Assembly: GCF_023544465.1 (NCBI RefSeq)
Contig: NZ_JALPVL010000006.1
Coordinates: 553,398-617,397, forward strand
Reading direction: 5' to 3'
Length of the DNA: 64,000 nucleotides
DNA from: Paractinoplanes maris
GTDB taxonomy: Bacteria; Actinomycetota; Actinomycetes; Mycobacteriales; Micromonosporaceae
Position numbers and translations under genes: made by a program. Each line of letters begins with the position of its first letter. Position 1 is the stretch's first letter. Under the pieces are notes generated by a model. That model was given only the letters and a program-made list of their open reading frames with translations. It did no database searches and had not been told where the DNA came from. Positions 10,679 through 20,371 of this stretch are shown here, one piece after another.

Positions 10679-11494
10679 TCAGTGGCGGCGGTGGGAGCGA
10701 GGGTTGCGGGGGTCGTCCTCGTCCTCGTGGCGGGCGGCCTCGACCAGGCCGGCGATGCTCGCGGCAGCTACGACGCCGATCGCGGCGGACGGCTCGGGCT
10801 CGGCGCCGGGGCCGGCCTTCTTCTTGTGGCGGCGCTCGCGGATGATCTCGATCAGGATGGGGAGCACCGAGATCAGGACGATCAGCGCCACGACCGGCAG
10901 GATGTAGCGGTCGATGTGGTCGCCGATCGCGTCGTAGATCTGCTGGGCCAGCAGGTGGCCGACGATGATGATGCCGTCGGTCCAGAGGATCGCGCCGACG
11001 ATGTTCCACAGCAGGAACTTGCGGGCCGGCATGCCCAGCGTGCCCGCGACCGGGTTGAGGAACGTGCGCACGATCGGGATGAACCGAGCGAGCACCACGG
11101 CCTTGGCCGGGCCGAACTTCTCGAAGTAGTACTCGGCCTTCTCCACGTACTCGCGCTTGAAGAGCTTCGAGTCGGGCCGGTCGAACATCCGCTTGCCGTA
11201 GCGGGCGCCGAGGAAGTGACCGAGCTGAGCGCCGAGGATCGCGCAGATCGGGGCGCCGATCAGCAGCCCGACATACGACAGCTGGGTGCCCTCACCGAAG
11301 ATCGAGTCGGCGACCGGGGAGGCCGCGACACCGGCGAGGAACAGCAGGGAGTCGCCGGGGAAGAAGAACCCGACGAGCAGACCGGTCTCGGCGAACATGA
11401 TCGCCCAGACACCGACCAGGCCGAAGGTGTGCAGCAGATCCTTCGGATCCATGGGGTTGAAGGCGAGGGTGTCGCCGAGCGCGCGGATGTCCAC
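10679..11494 (-). CDS. DedA-family membrane protein
   Basis: About 271 aa from GTG 11494 (VDIRALGDTLAFNPMDPKD...). Diagnostic DedA segments are visible: 'FAETGLLVGFFFPGDSLLF' (re-entrant helix with E and D), 'GHFLGARYGKRMF', 'VLARFIPIVRTFLNPVAG' (F-x-R-x-x-P-x-x-R motif) and 'WNIVGAILW'. Family members are undecaprenyl-phosphate or phospholipid translocases/scramblases of the inner membrane. The C-terminal ~65 residues are a charged, Ala/Glu/His-rich cytoplasmic tail. A longer form from 11596 adds 34 Arg-rich residues and looks less likely; ATG 11452 is another candidate. No strong ribosome site is seen. Confidence 0.9.
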   Translation of the reverse strand: MDIRALGDTLAFNPMDPKDLLHTFGLVGVWAIMFAETGLLVGFFFPGDSLLFLAGVAASPVADSIFGEGTQLSYVGLLIGAPICAILGAQLGHFLGARYGKRMFDRPDSKLFKREYVEKAEYYFEKFGPAKAVVLARFIPIVRTFLNPVAGTLGMPARKFLLWNIVGAILWTDGIIIVGHLLAQQIYDAIGDHIDRYILPVVALIVLISVLPILIEIIRERRHKKKAGPGAEPEPSAAIGVVAAASIAGLVEAARHEDEDDPRNPRSHRRH

Positions 11495-11650
11495 GGTGAG
11501 CCAGGGTACCGCCAGAGTCCTACGCCTTTCGTGTCCAGTTCCTGTGCGGAAGGTATCCCGTCCGAGAAGAGCGCGGGCCCCGGCGGAAATCCGCATTCCG
11601 CCGCCCGTTCGTGCAGCTCACCGACCCGAACGGCTCTGGCCCCCACGAAC

Positions 11651-11810
11651 CGACCAGCCCCGGTCGCCATGAAGAAAGCCGCCGCGAAACCGACCAGCCC
11701 GGGTCGCCATGAACAAAGCCGCCGCAAAACCGACCAGCCGCGACCGCCGTGAACGAGCCTGCCGGGAAACCGACCAGCCCCGGTGGCCGTGAACAAGGGC
11801 GCCGCGACGA
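11651..11810. repeat. Four tandem copies of a 40-bp repeat
   Basis: Units begin with CGACCAGCC at 11651, 11691, 11731 and 11771, exactly 40 nt apart. All share a core of the type CGGTCGCCATGAACAAAGCC with 2-6 differences per copy. Forty is not a multiple of three, so this is not a protein repeat. It lies in the otherwise empty space between the starts/ends of dedA and pnkp. Confidence 0.9.
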
Positions 11811-11862
11811 GAGGCCGAGGTGCGGGCGCCGCGGAAGGAGACGGCACCCGCACCCTCTGGCG

Positions 11863-14352
11863 TCACAGCCGTGGGTCGACGGGCTCGGACTCGATGGCCA
11901 GGATCGCGAAGACCAGCTCGTGCCGCCGCCACAGCGGCGCCCCCTCGGCCAGCCGGTCGAGCGCGGCCAGACCCAGCCCGTGCTCCCGCAACGCCATGTT
12001 GCGCTTGCGCCCGAGGTTGCGCTTGCGCAGCCGCCCGAGCTGCTCCGGCCGGGTGTATTCCGGCCCGTAGATGATGCGCAGATACTCCCGCCCCCGGCAT
12101 TTGACCCCGGGCTGGATCAAGCGCCCCTTGGCGTCGACCGCCTTGAGCCCGCCCCACGGCTTGACCACCATGCCCTCACCGCCGGTCGCCGTCAGCTCGA
12201 GCCACCACTCGGTCGCCGCCGCCTCGGCAGCGGGGTCACCCAGGTCGACGATCATGCGGCGGGTCGGTGTGAACAGCGACGGATCGGCCGCCACCAGCTT
12301 GTCGGCCAGCGCGAGATGCCACCCGTGGTCGCGGTCCGCATACGAGACCCCGGCTCCGGCGAGCACCGCGAACGGCGCCAGCGTGACCCCGGTCAGCCCG
12401 TCGGTCGGCTTCACGTACGCCCGGTAGGCCGCCGAGTAGCCGTCGATCTCGGCCGACCGCAGCGCCAGCCGGTCACGCAGCCCGGCCACGTCGAGCCCGC
12501 GCGTGGCGACCCGGTCGACGACGTCGAGGGCGGCCGGCAGTGCGGCCCGCCCGGCGGCGCCGACACCGGCGTAGCGCTCCCGGATCAGGCCCGCCGCCTT
12601 GGCCGACCAGGGGAGCAGCTCGGCGTCGAGGAGCAGCCAGTCGCTCTCCAGCTCGTCGAAGATCCCTCCGGCGGCGGCTCGCACCCGGGCCAGCAACTGC
12701 CCGTCGAGCTCGGCGCCGAAGAACGGCCGGCCCGTACGCGTCCAGATCGCATCGCCGGCGCCGGAGCGCGACACCCGGACCACCGCCCGCGAGCCCATGT
12801 GCTTCTCCTCGCACACGACCCGCTCGGCTCCGGCCTGACGCAGGTCGTCGAGCGCGGTCGCCGGGTGCTCGAGATAACCGTCGAGCACCGACGTCGAGCA
12901 CGGCGCCATGGTCGGCGGCAACCACACCAGTTTCTCCGGGTCGAGCGCGAACCGGCTCATGACTTCGAGCGCCGCCGCCGCGTTCTCGGCGGCCACGGTC
13001 ACCCGGCCGTACCCGTAGTCGAGGTGCCGCCGCCCGGTCACGTCGGCGATGTCGAGGCCGTCGTCCGGCCGCTCGGCCGGGGCCAGGGGGCGGACCGGCG
13101 CGTAATACTCCCGCTCGGCCGGCACCGTCACCAGCTCGCGTGACGGCCAGCGCAGGGCGGTCAGCGCACCACCGAAGACGCAACCCGTGTCGAGGCAGAT
13201 CGTGTTGTTGATCCACTCCGGTTTCGTGGTCGGGGTGTGGCCGTAGACCACGGCGGCCGAGCCGCGGTAATCCCGCGCCCACGGGTAGCGGACCGGCAGA
13301 CCGTACTCGTCGGTCTCGCCGGTCGTCTCGCCGTAGAGCGCGAAGCTGCGCACCCGGCCCGAGGCCCGCCCCTGATAGGCCTCCTTGAGACCGGCGTGCG
13401 CGACCACGAGCTTGCCCTCGTCGAGCACGTAGTGGCTGACCAGGCCCTCGATGAACGCCCGGGCCGCCTCGACGAACGCGGGCGGCTCGAGGGCGAGCTG
13501 GTCGAGCGTCTCGGGCAGCCCGTGAGTGAGCTGCACGTTGCGCCCGTTGAGCTTGCGGGCCAGTTTCTGCTCGTGGTTGCCGGGCACGCACAGCGCGTGC
13601 CCCGCGGCGACCATGCCCATCACCAGGCGCAGCACGCCCGGTGAGTCGGGACCGCGGTCGACCAGGTCGCCCACGAAGATCGCCTGCCGGCCGGCCGGGT
13701 GAACGGCGTCGACCGGTCGCGCGGACTCGTCGCGGATCAGCGTGTAGCCCAGCCGCTCGAGCAGCGTCTCGAGCTCGGCCCGGCAGCCGTGCACGTCGCC
13801 GATGATGTCGAACGGCCCGGTCAGCTCGCGCTTGTCGTTGAAGAGCTTGTCGTAACGGATCTCGGCCGCCGCGATCTCGTCGGGACCGCGCAGCACGTGC
13901 ACCTTGCGGAAACCCTCGCGGCTCAGCGAGCCCAGGGTGCGCCGCAGGTCCCGGTGCATGCGGCTGAGGACCGGGCGGCCGAAGCCGCGGTCGGCCCGGG
14001 CCTCGGTGCGCTCCCAGGCCAGCGCCTCGGGCACGTCGAGGACGATCGCCACCGGCAGCACGTCGTGCTCCCGGGCGACCCGCACCAGCTCGGCCCGGCC
14101 GTGCGGCTGCAGGTTGGTCGCGTCGACCACGGTGAGCCGGCCGGCGGCGAGCCGCTTGCCCGCGACGAAATAGAGCGCCTCGAACGCGTCGGCCGAGGCG
14201 GACTGGTCGTTCTCGTCATCGGCGACCAGGCCGCGGAAGTAGTCGGAGGACAGCACCTGGGTCGGTGTGAAGTGGGCGCGGGCGAAGGTCGACTTGCCCG
14301 AGCCGGAGATGCCGACCAGCGCGACGAGCGCGAGCTCCGGAATGTCGATCAT
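11863..14352 (-). CDS. pnkp: Polynucleotide kinase-phosphatase-ligase Pnkp (RNA repair)
   Basis: 829 aa, close to the ~850-870 of characterised bacterial Pnkp. Three modules in order: 5'-OH polynucleotide kinase with P-loop GISGSGKST (14-22); metallophosphoesterase 2',3'-phosphatase with 'IIGDVHGC', 'VGDLVDRGPDS' and 'VPGNHEQ' (~180-290); and a C-terminal adenylyltransferase with motif I 'EEKHMGSRAVV', nucleophile Lys517. Pnkp heals and, with Hen1, seals RNAs cut by ribotoxins such as those cleaving tRNA anticodon loops. Its ATG overlaps the hen1 stop (ATGA), so they are coupled; the complex is a heterotetramer in studied species. Confidence 0.95.
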   Translation of the reverse strand: MIDIPELALVALVGISGSGKSTFARAHFTPTQVLSSDYFRGLVADDENDQSASADAFEALYFVAGKRLAAGRLTVVDATNLQPHGRAELVRVAREHDVLPVAIVLDVPEALAWERTEARADRGFGRPVLSRMHRDLRRTLGSLSREGFRKVHVLRGPDEIAAAEIRYDKLFNDKRELTGPFDIIGDVHGCRAELETLLERLGYTLIRDESARPVDAVHPAGRQAIFVGDLVDRGPDSPGVLRLVMGMVAAGHALCVPGNHEQKLARKLNGRNVQLTHGLPETLDQLALEPPAFVEAARAFIEGLVSHYVLDEGKLVVAHAGLKEAYQGRASGRVRSFALYGETTGETDEYGLPVRYPWARDYRGSAAVVYGHTPTTKPEWINNTICLDTGCVFGGALTALRWPSRELVTVPAEREYYAPVRPLAPAERPDDGLDIADVTGRRHLDYGYGRVTVAAENAAAALEVMSRFALDPEKLVWLPPTMAPCSTSVLDGYLEHPATALDDLRQAGAERVVCEEKHMGSRAVVRVSRSGAGDAIWTRTGRPFFGAELDGQLLARVRAAAGGIFDELESDWLLLDAELLPWSAKAAGLIRERYAGVGAAGRAALPAALDVVDRVATRGLDVAGLRDRLALRSAEIDGYSAAYRAYVKPTDGLTGVTLAPFAVLAGAGVSYADRDHGWHLALADKLVAADPSLFTPTRRMIVDLGDPAAEAAATEWWLELTATGGEGMVVKPWGGLKAVDAKGRLIQPGVKCRGREYLRIIYGPEYTRPEQLGRLRKRNLGRKRNMALREHGLGLAALDRLAEGAPLWRRHELVFAILAIESEPVDPRL

Positions 14353-15725
14353 GCGGTCACCTCCGCGGGGACGAGAGTGAACAGCGCGAGCTGGGTCGGG
14401 GAGCCGGTGGCCTCGTCGACCTCGCCGACGGGACGCAGCGAGACCGCGTAGCCGTAGGTGCCGGCGACGTGCGACGCCCAGGCGGCGAACTCGGCCCGGC
14501 TCCACTCGAACCGGTGGTCGGAGTGCCGCAGGCCGGTCAGGCCGGGGTAGTTGACGTTGTATTCGGCATTCGGCGTGGTCACCACGACCAGGCCGGGGCG
14601 GGCATGGCCGAACACGCTCGCCTCGAGCGCGGGCAGCCGCGGCGGGTCGACGTGCTCGATGACCTCCATGAGCACGGCGGCGTCGTAGCCCCGCAGCCGG
14701 TCGTCGCGATAGGTCAGCGCGGACTGCCACAGCTTGAGCCGGTCTCGCTGCCGCTCGGGCATCCGGTCGAGGCGCAGCCGGCGGGCCGCGATCTCGAGCG
14801 CCCGGGCCGACACGTCGGTGCCGACGACCTCGGTGTAGCGCTTGTCTTTGAGCAGGGCGGTGAGCAGCGCGCCCCCGCCGCAGCCGAGATCGAGCACGCG
14901 GGTGGCGCCGGCCTCGGTCAGGGCGGCGAGCACGGCCTCGCGGCGCTGCTCGGCCAGCGACTGCCGGCGGACGACGGGGAGCTCCGCCTCCTCGTCGGCG
15001 GGCGGCTCGGCGGCCTCCTCGCCCTCGAGCATCTGCAGCGCGGTGGTGGTCAGGGTGCGCTTGTGCACCAGGTAACGCCGGGCGATCAGCACCTTTTCCG
15101 GGTGGGTGGCGAGCCAGCCCGCCCCGGAGCGCAGCAGTTTGTCGATCTCGTCGGGGGCGACCCAGTAATGCTTGGCGTCGTCGAGGACGGGGAGCAACAC
15201 ATACAGGTGGTTGAGGGCCGCGGAGAGGGGGAGCTCACCACTCAGCTCGAGATCGACGTAGTGACTGTCGCCACCGAGCGACGGCTCGAGCGGGATCGGG
15301 GTGGCCGTTACCGACCAGCCCAGCGGCTCGAACAGGCTGGTGGCCAGCTCGGTCGAGCCGCGCAGCACGGGCACCCGGATCTGCAGCGGGAGCGCGGTGG
15401 TGACCAGCTCTGGGCGATCCTTGGAGGCGCCGCGGAGCGCGCTGCGGAAGACCTTGGCCAGCGCGCCGGCCAGCAGACTGGAGGCCGCGTAGGGCCGATC
15501 GTTGACGAACTGACCGAGCGCGAACGCGTCATGCCGCCCGCGCAACCGCTGCGGGTCGACGTCGAGCAGCAACGCCGCCGTGCACCTCTGTTCGGTGGCC
15601 TCGGGATACAGCACGTAGGCCGTCCCGGTCGGCACGTCGAACCGGTGCACCCGGTCAGGGTGCTTGACCAGCAGATAACCGAGGTCGGTGGCCGGCCGGT
15701 GGGTGGTCGAAACGGTGAGAAGCAC
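14349..15725 (-). CDS. hen1: RNA 3'-terminal ribose 2'-O-methyltransferase Hen1
   Basis: 458 aa. The N-terminal ~240 residues are the bacterial Hen1 N-domain that binds and activates the Pnkp ligase. The C-terminal half is a SAM methyltransferase: 'RVLDLGCGGGALL' (motif I), 'VVGTDVSARALE', and 'VLMEVIEHVDPPRLPALE' then 'GHARP', which supply the Glu-x-x-Glu-His...His metal site unique to Hen1. It methylates the 2'-OH at the cleaved 3' end before ligation, making the repaired RNA resistant to re-cleavage. Starts at GTG 15725, 38 nt after the surface-protein gene on the same strand; the last four bases overlap pnkp. Confidence 0.95.
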   Translation of the reverse strand: MLLTVSTTHRPATDLGYLLVKHPDRVHRFDVPTGTAYVLYPEATEQRCTAALLLDVDPQRLRGRHDAFALGQFVNDRPYAASSLLAGALAKVFRSALRGASKDRPELVTTALPLQIRVPVLRGSTELATSLFEPLGWSVTATPIPLEPSLGGDSHYVDLELSGELPLSAALNHLYVLLPVLDDAKHYWVAPDEIDKLLRSGAGWLATHPEKVLIARRYLVHKRTLTTTALQMLEGEEAAEPPADEEAELPVVRRQSLAEQRREAVLAALTEAGATRVLDLGCGGGALLTALLKDKRYTEVVGTDVSARALEIAARRLRLDRMPERQRDRLKLWQSALTYRDDRLRGYDAAVLMEVIEHVDPPRLPALEASVFGHARPGLVVVTTPNAEYNVNYPGLTGLRHSDHRFEWSRAEFAAWASHVAGTYGYAVSLRPVGEVDEATGSPTQLALFTLVPAEVTA

Positions 15726-15763
15726 GCCCTAGATGATGGGCGCTCGCCGCGATCCCGGTCGAC

Positions 15764-17326
15764 CTATTTGCCGACCTGTGGACGACGACGCCGGAACGGT
15801 CCCGGTGAGCCTGTGGACAACCCGGTCGACCGGCGGACGGCCAGCAGGAGTCCGACGGCGACCAGCGCGATCCCACCGAGCGCGGTCCACCCGGCGGCGG
15901 GTCCGGTGATCGGCAGCGCGGTGCATCGGGCGCCCGGGGAGGTGACCGTGAGCTGGGCGACGTTCTTGGTCCGGTGATCGGAGTCGTCGGACCACTGGTC
16001 GGGCACCTCGACCCGGCCGGGATCGCCGCAGTCGTCCGCGACCTCGACGCGGACCGGATAGGTCACCCGCCGGCCGGCCGCGAGGCTCCGGACGAGAGGG
16101 CAGTAGAGCACGCTGCCGTCGTCGGATTCGGAGAAACAGTCGTCGGCGTACTCCAGGGCCTCGACGTTGCCGGGCAGCGAGGCGACGACGGCCAGCTGGT
16201 TGTTGGGGAACAGCTCGGGGTGCAGGGTGCCCGGTCCGAAGTTGACCATGCCGGGCGAGAGGGTCAGCGAGGCGCCGACCGCCGCGCTGCGGCGAGCTCC
16301 GACCGCGACCAGGTGGGGCCATCCCCGGCCGCCGACCGTGAGGGTGAGACCCGACGAGTTGTTCTCCGGGCTCACATCGGTCTGCGGCTTCGCGACCGAC
16401 CCGGAGGCCAGCGGCTCGAGGGTGAGCGCGGGGCCGGTGCCGGGGACGCCGTCGGTCTCCGGGAAGATCGCGTTCGCGTCGTCCCATTCCGCCCGGGTCA
16501 GCCAGTACTCGGTGATCTCCACCTCGCTGCCGGGAATGGCGTCGGCCGGCGAGCGCAGGGTGAGTGGCTTCGAGAAACCGTAGGAGTGGCCGGGTTCGAG
16601 CTCGGTGTCGAAGACGCAGATCACCGCGGTGCCGTAACGGCAATTGCGATGGGTCGACGAGCCGAGCAGGCGACGATCGGCGTCCAGGACAAAAACGGCG
16701 CCGTCGATCGTGGTGGAACCGGCGTTGCTGATCACCGGCCTGGCCGTGGCCGTTTTGCCCGGCGGGACTTCGACCTGGCGATCCGGGCCGGCCGCCAGAT
16801 CGACGCCCTCGCCCACCCGGAACATCGACGTCCCGGTCCGCGTCTCGCCGTCCCCGATCCTCGCGGTGACGGTGACCTCGGCTTCGTCGCCGACCTGGGC
16901 GGCGTCGCGCGCGGAGACGGTCACCAGCCCGAGCGGCTCCAGCGACGTGGTGCCGAAGAACGTCGAGGTCCACGAGCAGACGATCTTCGCGCCGGTCGGA
17001 CGGCAGGGCGGGGCCACCGGGGCCGAGGAGGAGCCGCCGTCCAGGTCCGGCAGGTCGAGCGGGCTCCGCAACGACGCCACCTCCGCCTCGGCGAACGCGG
17101 CCGCGGCGCCGAGGTCGACAGTCACCTGCAGGCGCTGCCCCGCGCCGGGGGTGATGTTGCTGGTGCGTACGGCGAGCAGGGTGATCTTGTCGGGGCCTCG
17201 CGGGGCCAGGGTGACCGATCCCAGGTGCGGTTCGGCGATCGCCGCGGTGGGCGCGGCTGAGGCGGGACGCATCGGCAGCAGGACGAGAAGCAGCGCGATC
17301 GCGAGCACCCGGGAGATCAAAGACAT
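15764..17326 (-). CDS. Secreted, LPXTG-like cell-wall-anchored protein
   Basis: 520 aa from ATG 17326. An N-terminal signal peptide (MSLISRVLAIALLLVLLPM..ASA, ~24 aa) precedes a ~450-residue extracellular part built of beta-rich, DUF11/Ig-like repeats ('ITPGAGQRLQVTVDLG', 'PVISNAGSTTIDGAVFVLD', 'NSSGLTLTVGG'). The end shows a classical sorting signal: LPITG, then a ~22-residue hydrophobic helix and an Arg-rich tail. It is probably attached to peptidoglycan by a sortase not present in this window. Paired Cys residues could form disulfides. No enzyme motif is seen; adhesin or structural role is a guess. Confidence 0.8.
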   Translation of the reverse strand: MSLISRVLAIALLLVLLPMRPASAAPTAAIAEPHLGSVTLAPRGPDKITLLAVRTSNITPGAGQRLQVTVDLGAAAAFAEAEVASLRSPLDLPDLDGGSSSAPVAPPCRPTGAKIVCSWTSTFFGTTSLEPLGLVTVSARDAAQVGDEAEVTVTARIGDGETRTGTSMFRVGEGVDLAAGPDRQVEVPPGKTATARPVISNAGSTTIDGAVFVLDADRRLLGSSTHRNCRYGTAVICVFDTELEPGHSYGFSKPLTLRSPADAIPGSEVEITEYWLTRAEWDDANAIFPETDGVPGTGPALTLEPLASGSVAKPQTDVSPENNSSGLTLTVGGRGWPHLVAVGARRSAAVGASLTLSPGMVNFGPGTLHPELFPNNQLAVVASLPGNVEALEYADDCFSESDDGSVLYCPLVRSLAAGRRVTYPVRVEVADDCGDPGRVEVPDQWSDDSDHRTKNVAQLTVTSPGARCTALPITGPAAGWTALGGIALVAVGLLLAVRRSTGLSTGSPGPFRRRRPQVGK

Positions 17327-17486
17327 GATCGGAGCGTAAATCGCCCTCTATGTCCTATGAGCCGGTTTCGCTCGGACAGTTACGGGGTCATTTCCCAACG
17401 CCCGAGCGGCTACGGAATACTTGGCCGCTGGAGGACAGCGCGGTCCTGCCCTCTGTCTGACAACGCAAAGAGCAAGGAGCGCACCG

Positions 17487-18512
<1,026 letters not shown>

Positions 18513-18534
18513 TCAGAAGTAGTCGAACGGTGAC

Positions 18535-18562
18535 GGCCGGTCCCCGATGAGGGGGACCGGCC
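18535..18562 (+). terminator. Intrinsic terminator of fba
   Basis: An 11-bp GC-rich stem (18535-18545 with 18552-18562) with a 6-nt loop lies 22 nt after the fba stop, followed by a short pyrimidine-rich run. Confidence 0.8.
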
Positions 18563-18634
18563 CGTCTCGTCTTGCACGGTTACTCAGCGGTATGTATACG
18601 ATCGATCCTTCCCCTCGGGAGGAGGACCAAGATC

Positions 18635-19150
18635 TTGCTCGGCATCGAGGGGTATGAACCCGAGTGGCACTACGATGCCGAGGCGCTGGCGGCGGTCCAC
18701 CGGACGAGGTTCGTGCGGCTCATCGGGCGGAAACTGCGATCGAGCTGGCTGATGTGGGACATCGCCGAGCGCGGCTGGTTCGCGGACGGCCCGGTGATCC
18801 TGGATTTCGGCCATACGCACGTCGAGATCACGCATCGTAAGTTCGACGAGTGCGCCATCACCTGGGATCAGATCGATCTCAACGTGCCGATCGACTGGTA
18901 CGAGCACTTCGACTGGCGCGCCGACCCGCACGCGGCCCTGCGCCACGCCCGGGGCACGGTGCTGCGCGCGGTCAACATCATCGAGCTGGTCACCGTGGCC
19001 GAGTGGCGGCCCCGGGTGCTGCACGCGGTCGAGTTCCTCTTCGACGGGGCCCGGCTGGCCATCTTCAACGCGATGGACGAGAACGGCATCACCGACGTCC
19101 CCGAGGACGAGCTACCCGTGACCAACTGGCGGCGTGTGCACGTCGCCTGA
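18635..19150 (+). CDS. Conserved hypothetical protein
   Basis: About 171 aa from TTG 18635; a strong GGAGGAGG (18618-18626) sits 8-9 nt upstream, which favours TTG over an upstream in-frame ATG. The product (LLGIEGYEPEWHYDAEALAAVHRTRF...) is soluble, rich in Trp/His/acidic residues, with no membrane segment or motif that I recognise. Its 3' end overlaps the convergent LOG-family gene by 39 nt. Position directly after fba may be conserved in actinomycetes; function unknown. Confidence 0.65.
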   Translation: MLGIEGYEPEWHYDAEALAAVHRTRFVRLIGRKLRSSWLMWDIAERGWFADGPVILDFGHTHVEITHRKFDECAITWDQIDLNVPIDWYEHFDWRADPHAALRHARGTVLRAVNIIELVTVAEWRPRVLHAVEFLFDGARLAIFNAMDENGITDVPEDELPVTNWRRVHVA

Positions 19151-20353
19151 CGGCGAGGCGGCCAGCGCGGCCATCGCCTCGTCGATCGAGTCGGTGACCA
19201 CCACCAGATCCGACTGGTCGCCGTGCGGGCTCTTGGCCAGCAGCGGCCGCAGCAGCTCCTCGACCGGCAGCTCACGCCAATGATCGACGCCCAGGAAGAC
19301 GAACGCGCCGGACGGCCCGTCGGTCTGGTAGAAGGTCTTCGTCGCGGCCTGGAAGATCTCCTGCACGGTGCCGGCCCATCCCGGTGCGAAGACGATGCCA
19401 CCCCGGGACAGCCGCAGGATCGAGTCCTCACGGACGGCGTTGGAGAAGTACTTGCCGATCTGCCCGGCGAACAGGTTGGCCGGCTCGTGGCCGTAGAGCC
19501 AGGTCGGCAGGGCGAGGCCACCGTGCAACAGGCGTCCGACCACGTCGGTCACCGGGGCCGCCGGCGCGGGATAGGCCGCGCGAACGGCCAGGGCCGCCGC
19601 CGTGTACGGATCGTGGTCGGCGAAGTGCGGCGCCGCGCCCAGCATGCCGATCGCCGCGTCGAGCTCGGTCGCCGGCCGGGCCGAGAAGTACGCGCCGAGG
19701 TTCGCCGCCTCCATCACGCCCGGCCCGCCACCGGTCACCACGAGCCGGCCGATCGAGGCCAGGCGCCACGACAGGGTCGCCGCCATCCGGTACGCCGCCG
19801 AGCCGCGCGGCGCCGCATGCCCGCCCATGATGCCCACCGCGCCGGCCCGGCCCCGCGCGTGCACCCAGGCGGCCAGCGCCTTGCCCAGCGCGTTGTCGAT
19901 GCCCGCGTCGTGCAGTCGCTGGGCGATCGCCTCGCGGATGTCCGGGGCGGCTCCGCCGTGCGCCACGAAGTGGTCGTAGACCGTCGTGTCGTACATGCCC
20001 GCGAAGCCGTCGGCGGCGAAGCCGAACGACAGGTCCTCGGGGGTGTAGAGGGTGGACGGGTGGGTCGGGTAGGGCCGCGCGTCGAACGGCGGGATCAGGT
20101 GGGCCCCACGCCGGATCAGGTCGATCTCGACGTCGTCGCTCGCCAGCCGGCAGCCGACGAAGAGTGTGCCCTGCACGTCCACCTCACCCAGAGCGGGCGG
20201 GTCGAGGTCGAGACGCAGACCGAGAACGACCAGGCCGGCCAGCGACTTGGTGGCGAGGTGGAGATCGAGCTCCGTCCGAGTCTCGATCTCGGTGGCGGTC
20301 GCATCGAAAGGGATGGTTCCGCCGAGTACTGGCTGTAAAGGGTCGCCGGGCAT
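19112..20353 (-). CDS. LOG-family (lysine-decarboxylase-like Rossmann) protein
   Basis: 413 aa, longer than the ~180-270 aa of minimal LOG phosphoribohydrolases because of a ~150-residue N-terminal extension. The Rossmann core carries the signature 'VVTGGGPGVMEAANLGA' (GGGxGxMxA) and 'FAPGWAGTVQEIFQA' (PGxxGTxxE), which form the nucleotide 5'-monophosphate hydrolase site of cytokinin-activating LOG enzymes. The role of bacterial long forms is unclear; nucleotide salvage is likely. It is divergent from the ADP-ribosylglycohydrolase with only 18 nt between starts, and overlaps the 18635 gene tail to tail. Confidence 0.85.
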   Translation of the reverse strand: MPGDPLQPVLGGTIPFDATATEIETRTELDLHLATKSLAGLVVLGLRLDLDPPALGEVDVQGTLFVGCRLASDDVEIDLIRRGAHLIPPFDARPYPTHPSTLYTPEDLSFGFAADGFAGMYDTTVYDHFVAHGGAAPDIREAIAQRLHDAGIDNALGKALAAWVHARGRAGAVGIMGGHAAPRGSAAYRMAATLSWRLASIGRLVVTGGGPGVMEAANLGAYFSARPATELDAAIGMLGAAPHFADHDPYTAAALAVRAAYPAPAAPVTDVVGRLLHGGLALPTWLYGHEPANLFAGQIGKYFSNAVREDSILRLSRGGIVFAPGWAGTVQEIFQAATKTFYQTDGPSGAFVFLGVDHWRELPVEELLRPLLAKSPHGDQSDLVVVTDSIDEAMAALAASPSGDVHTPPVGHG

Positions 20354-20371
20354 GATCGTAGGGTAGCCACT

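Noticed and set aside
11495..11596. 34-residue N-terminal extension of the DedA protein
   Set aside because: Arg-rich, no ribosome site and not like the family, which begins shortly before the first helix.
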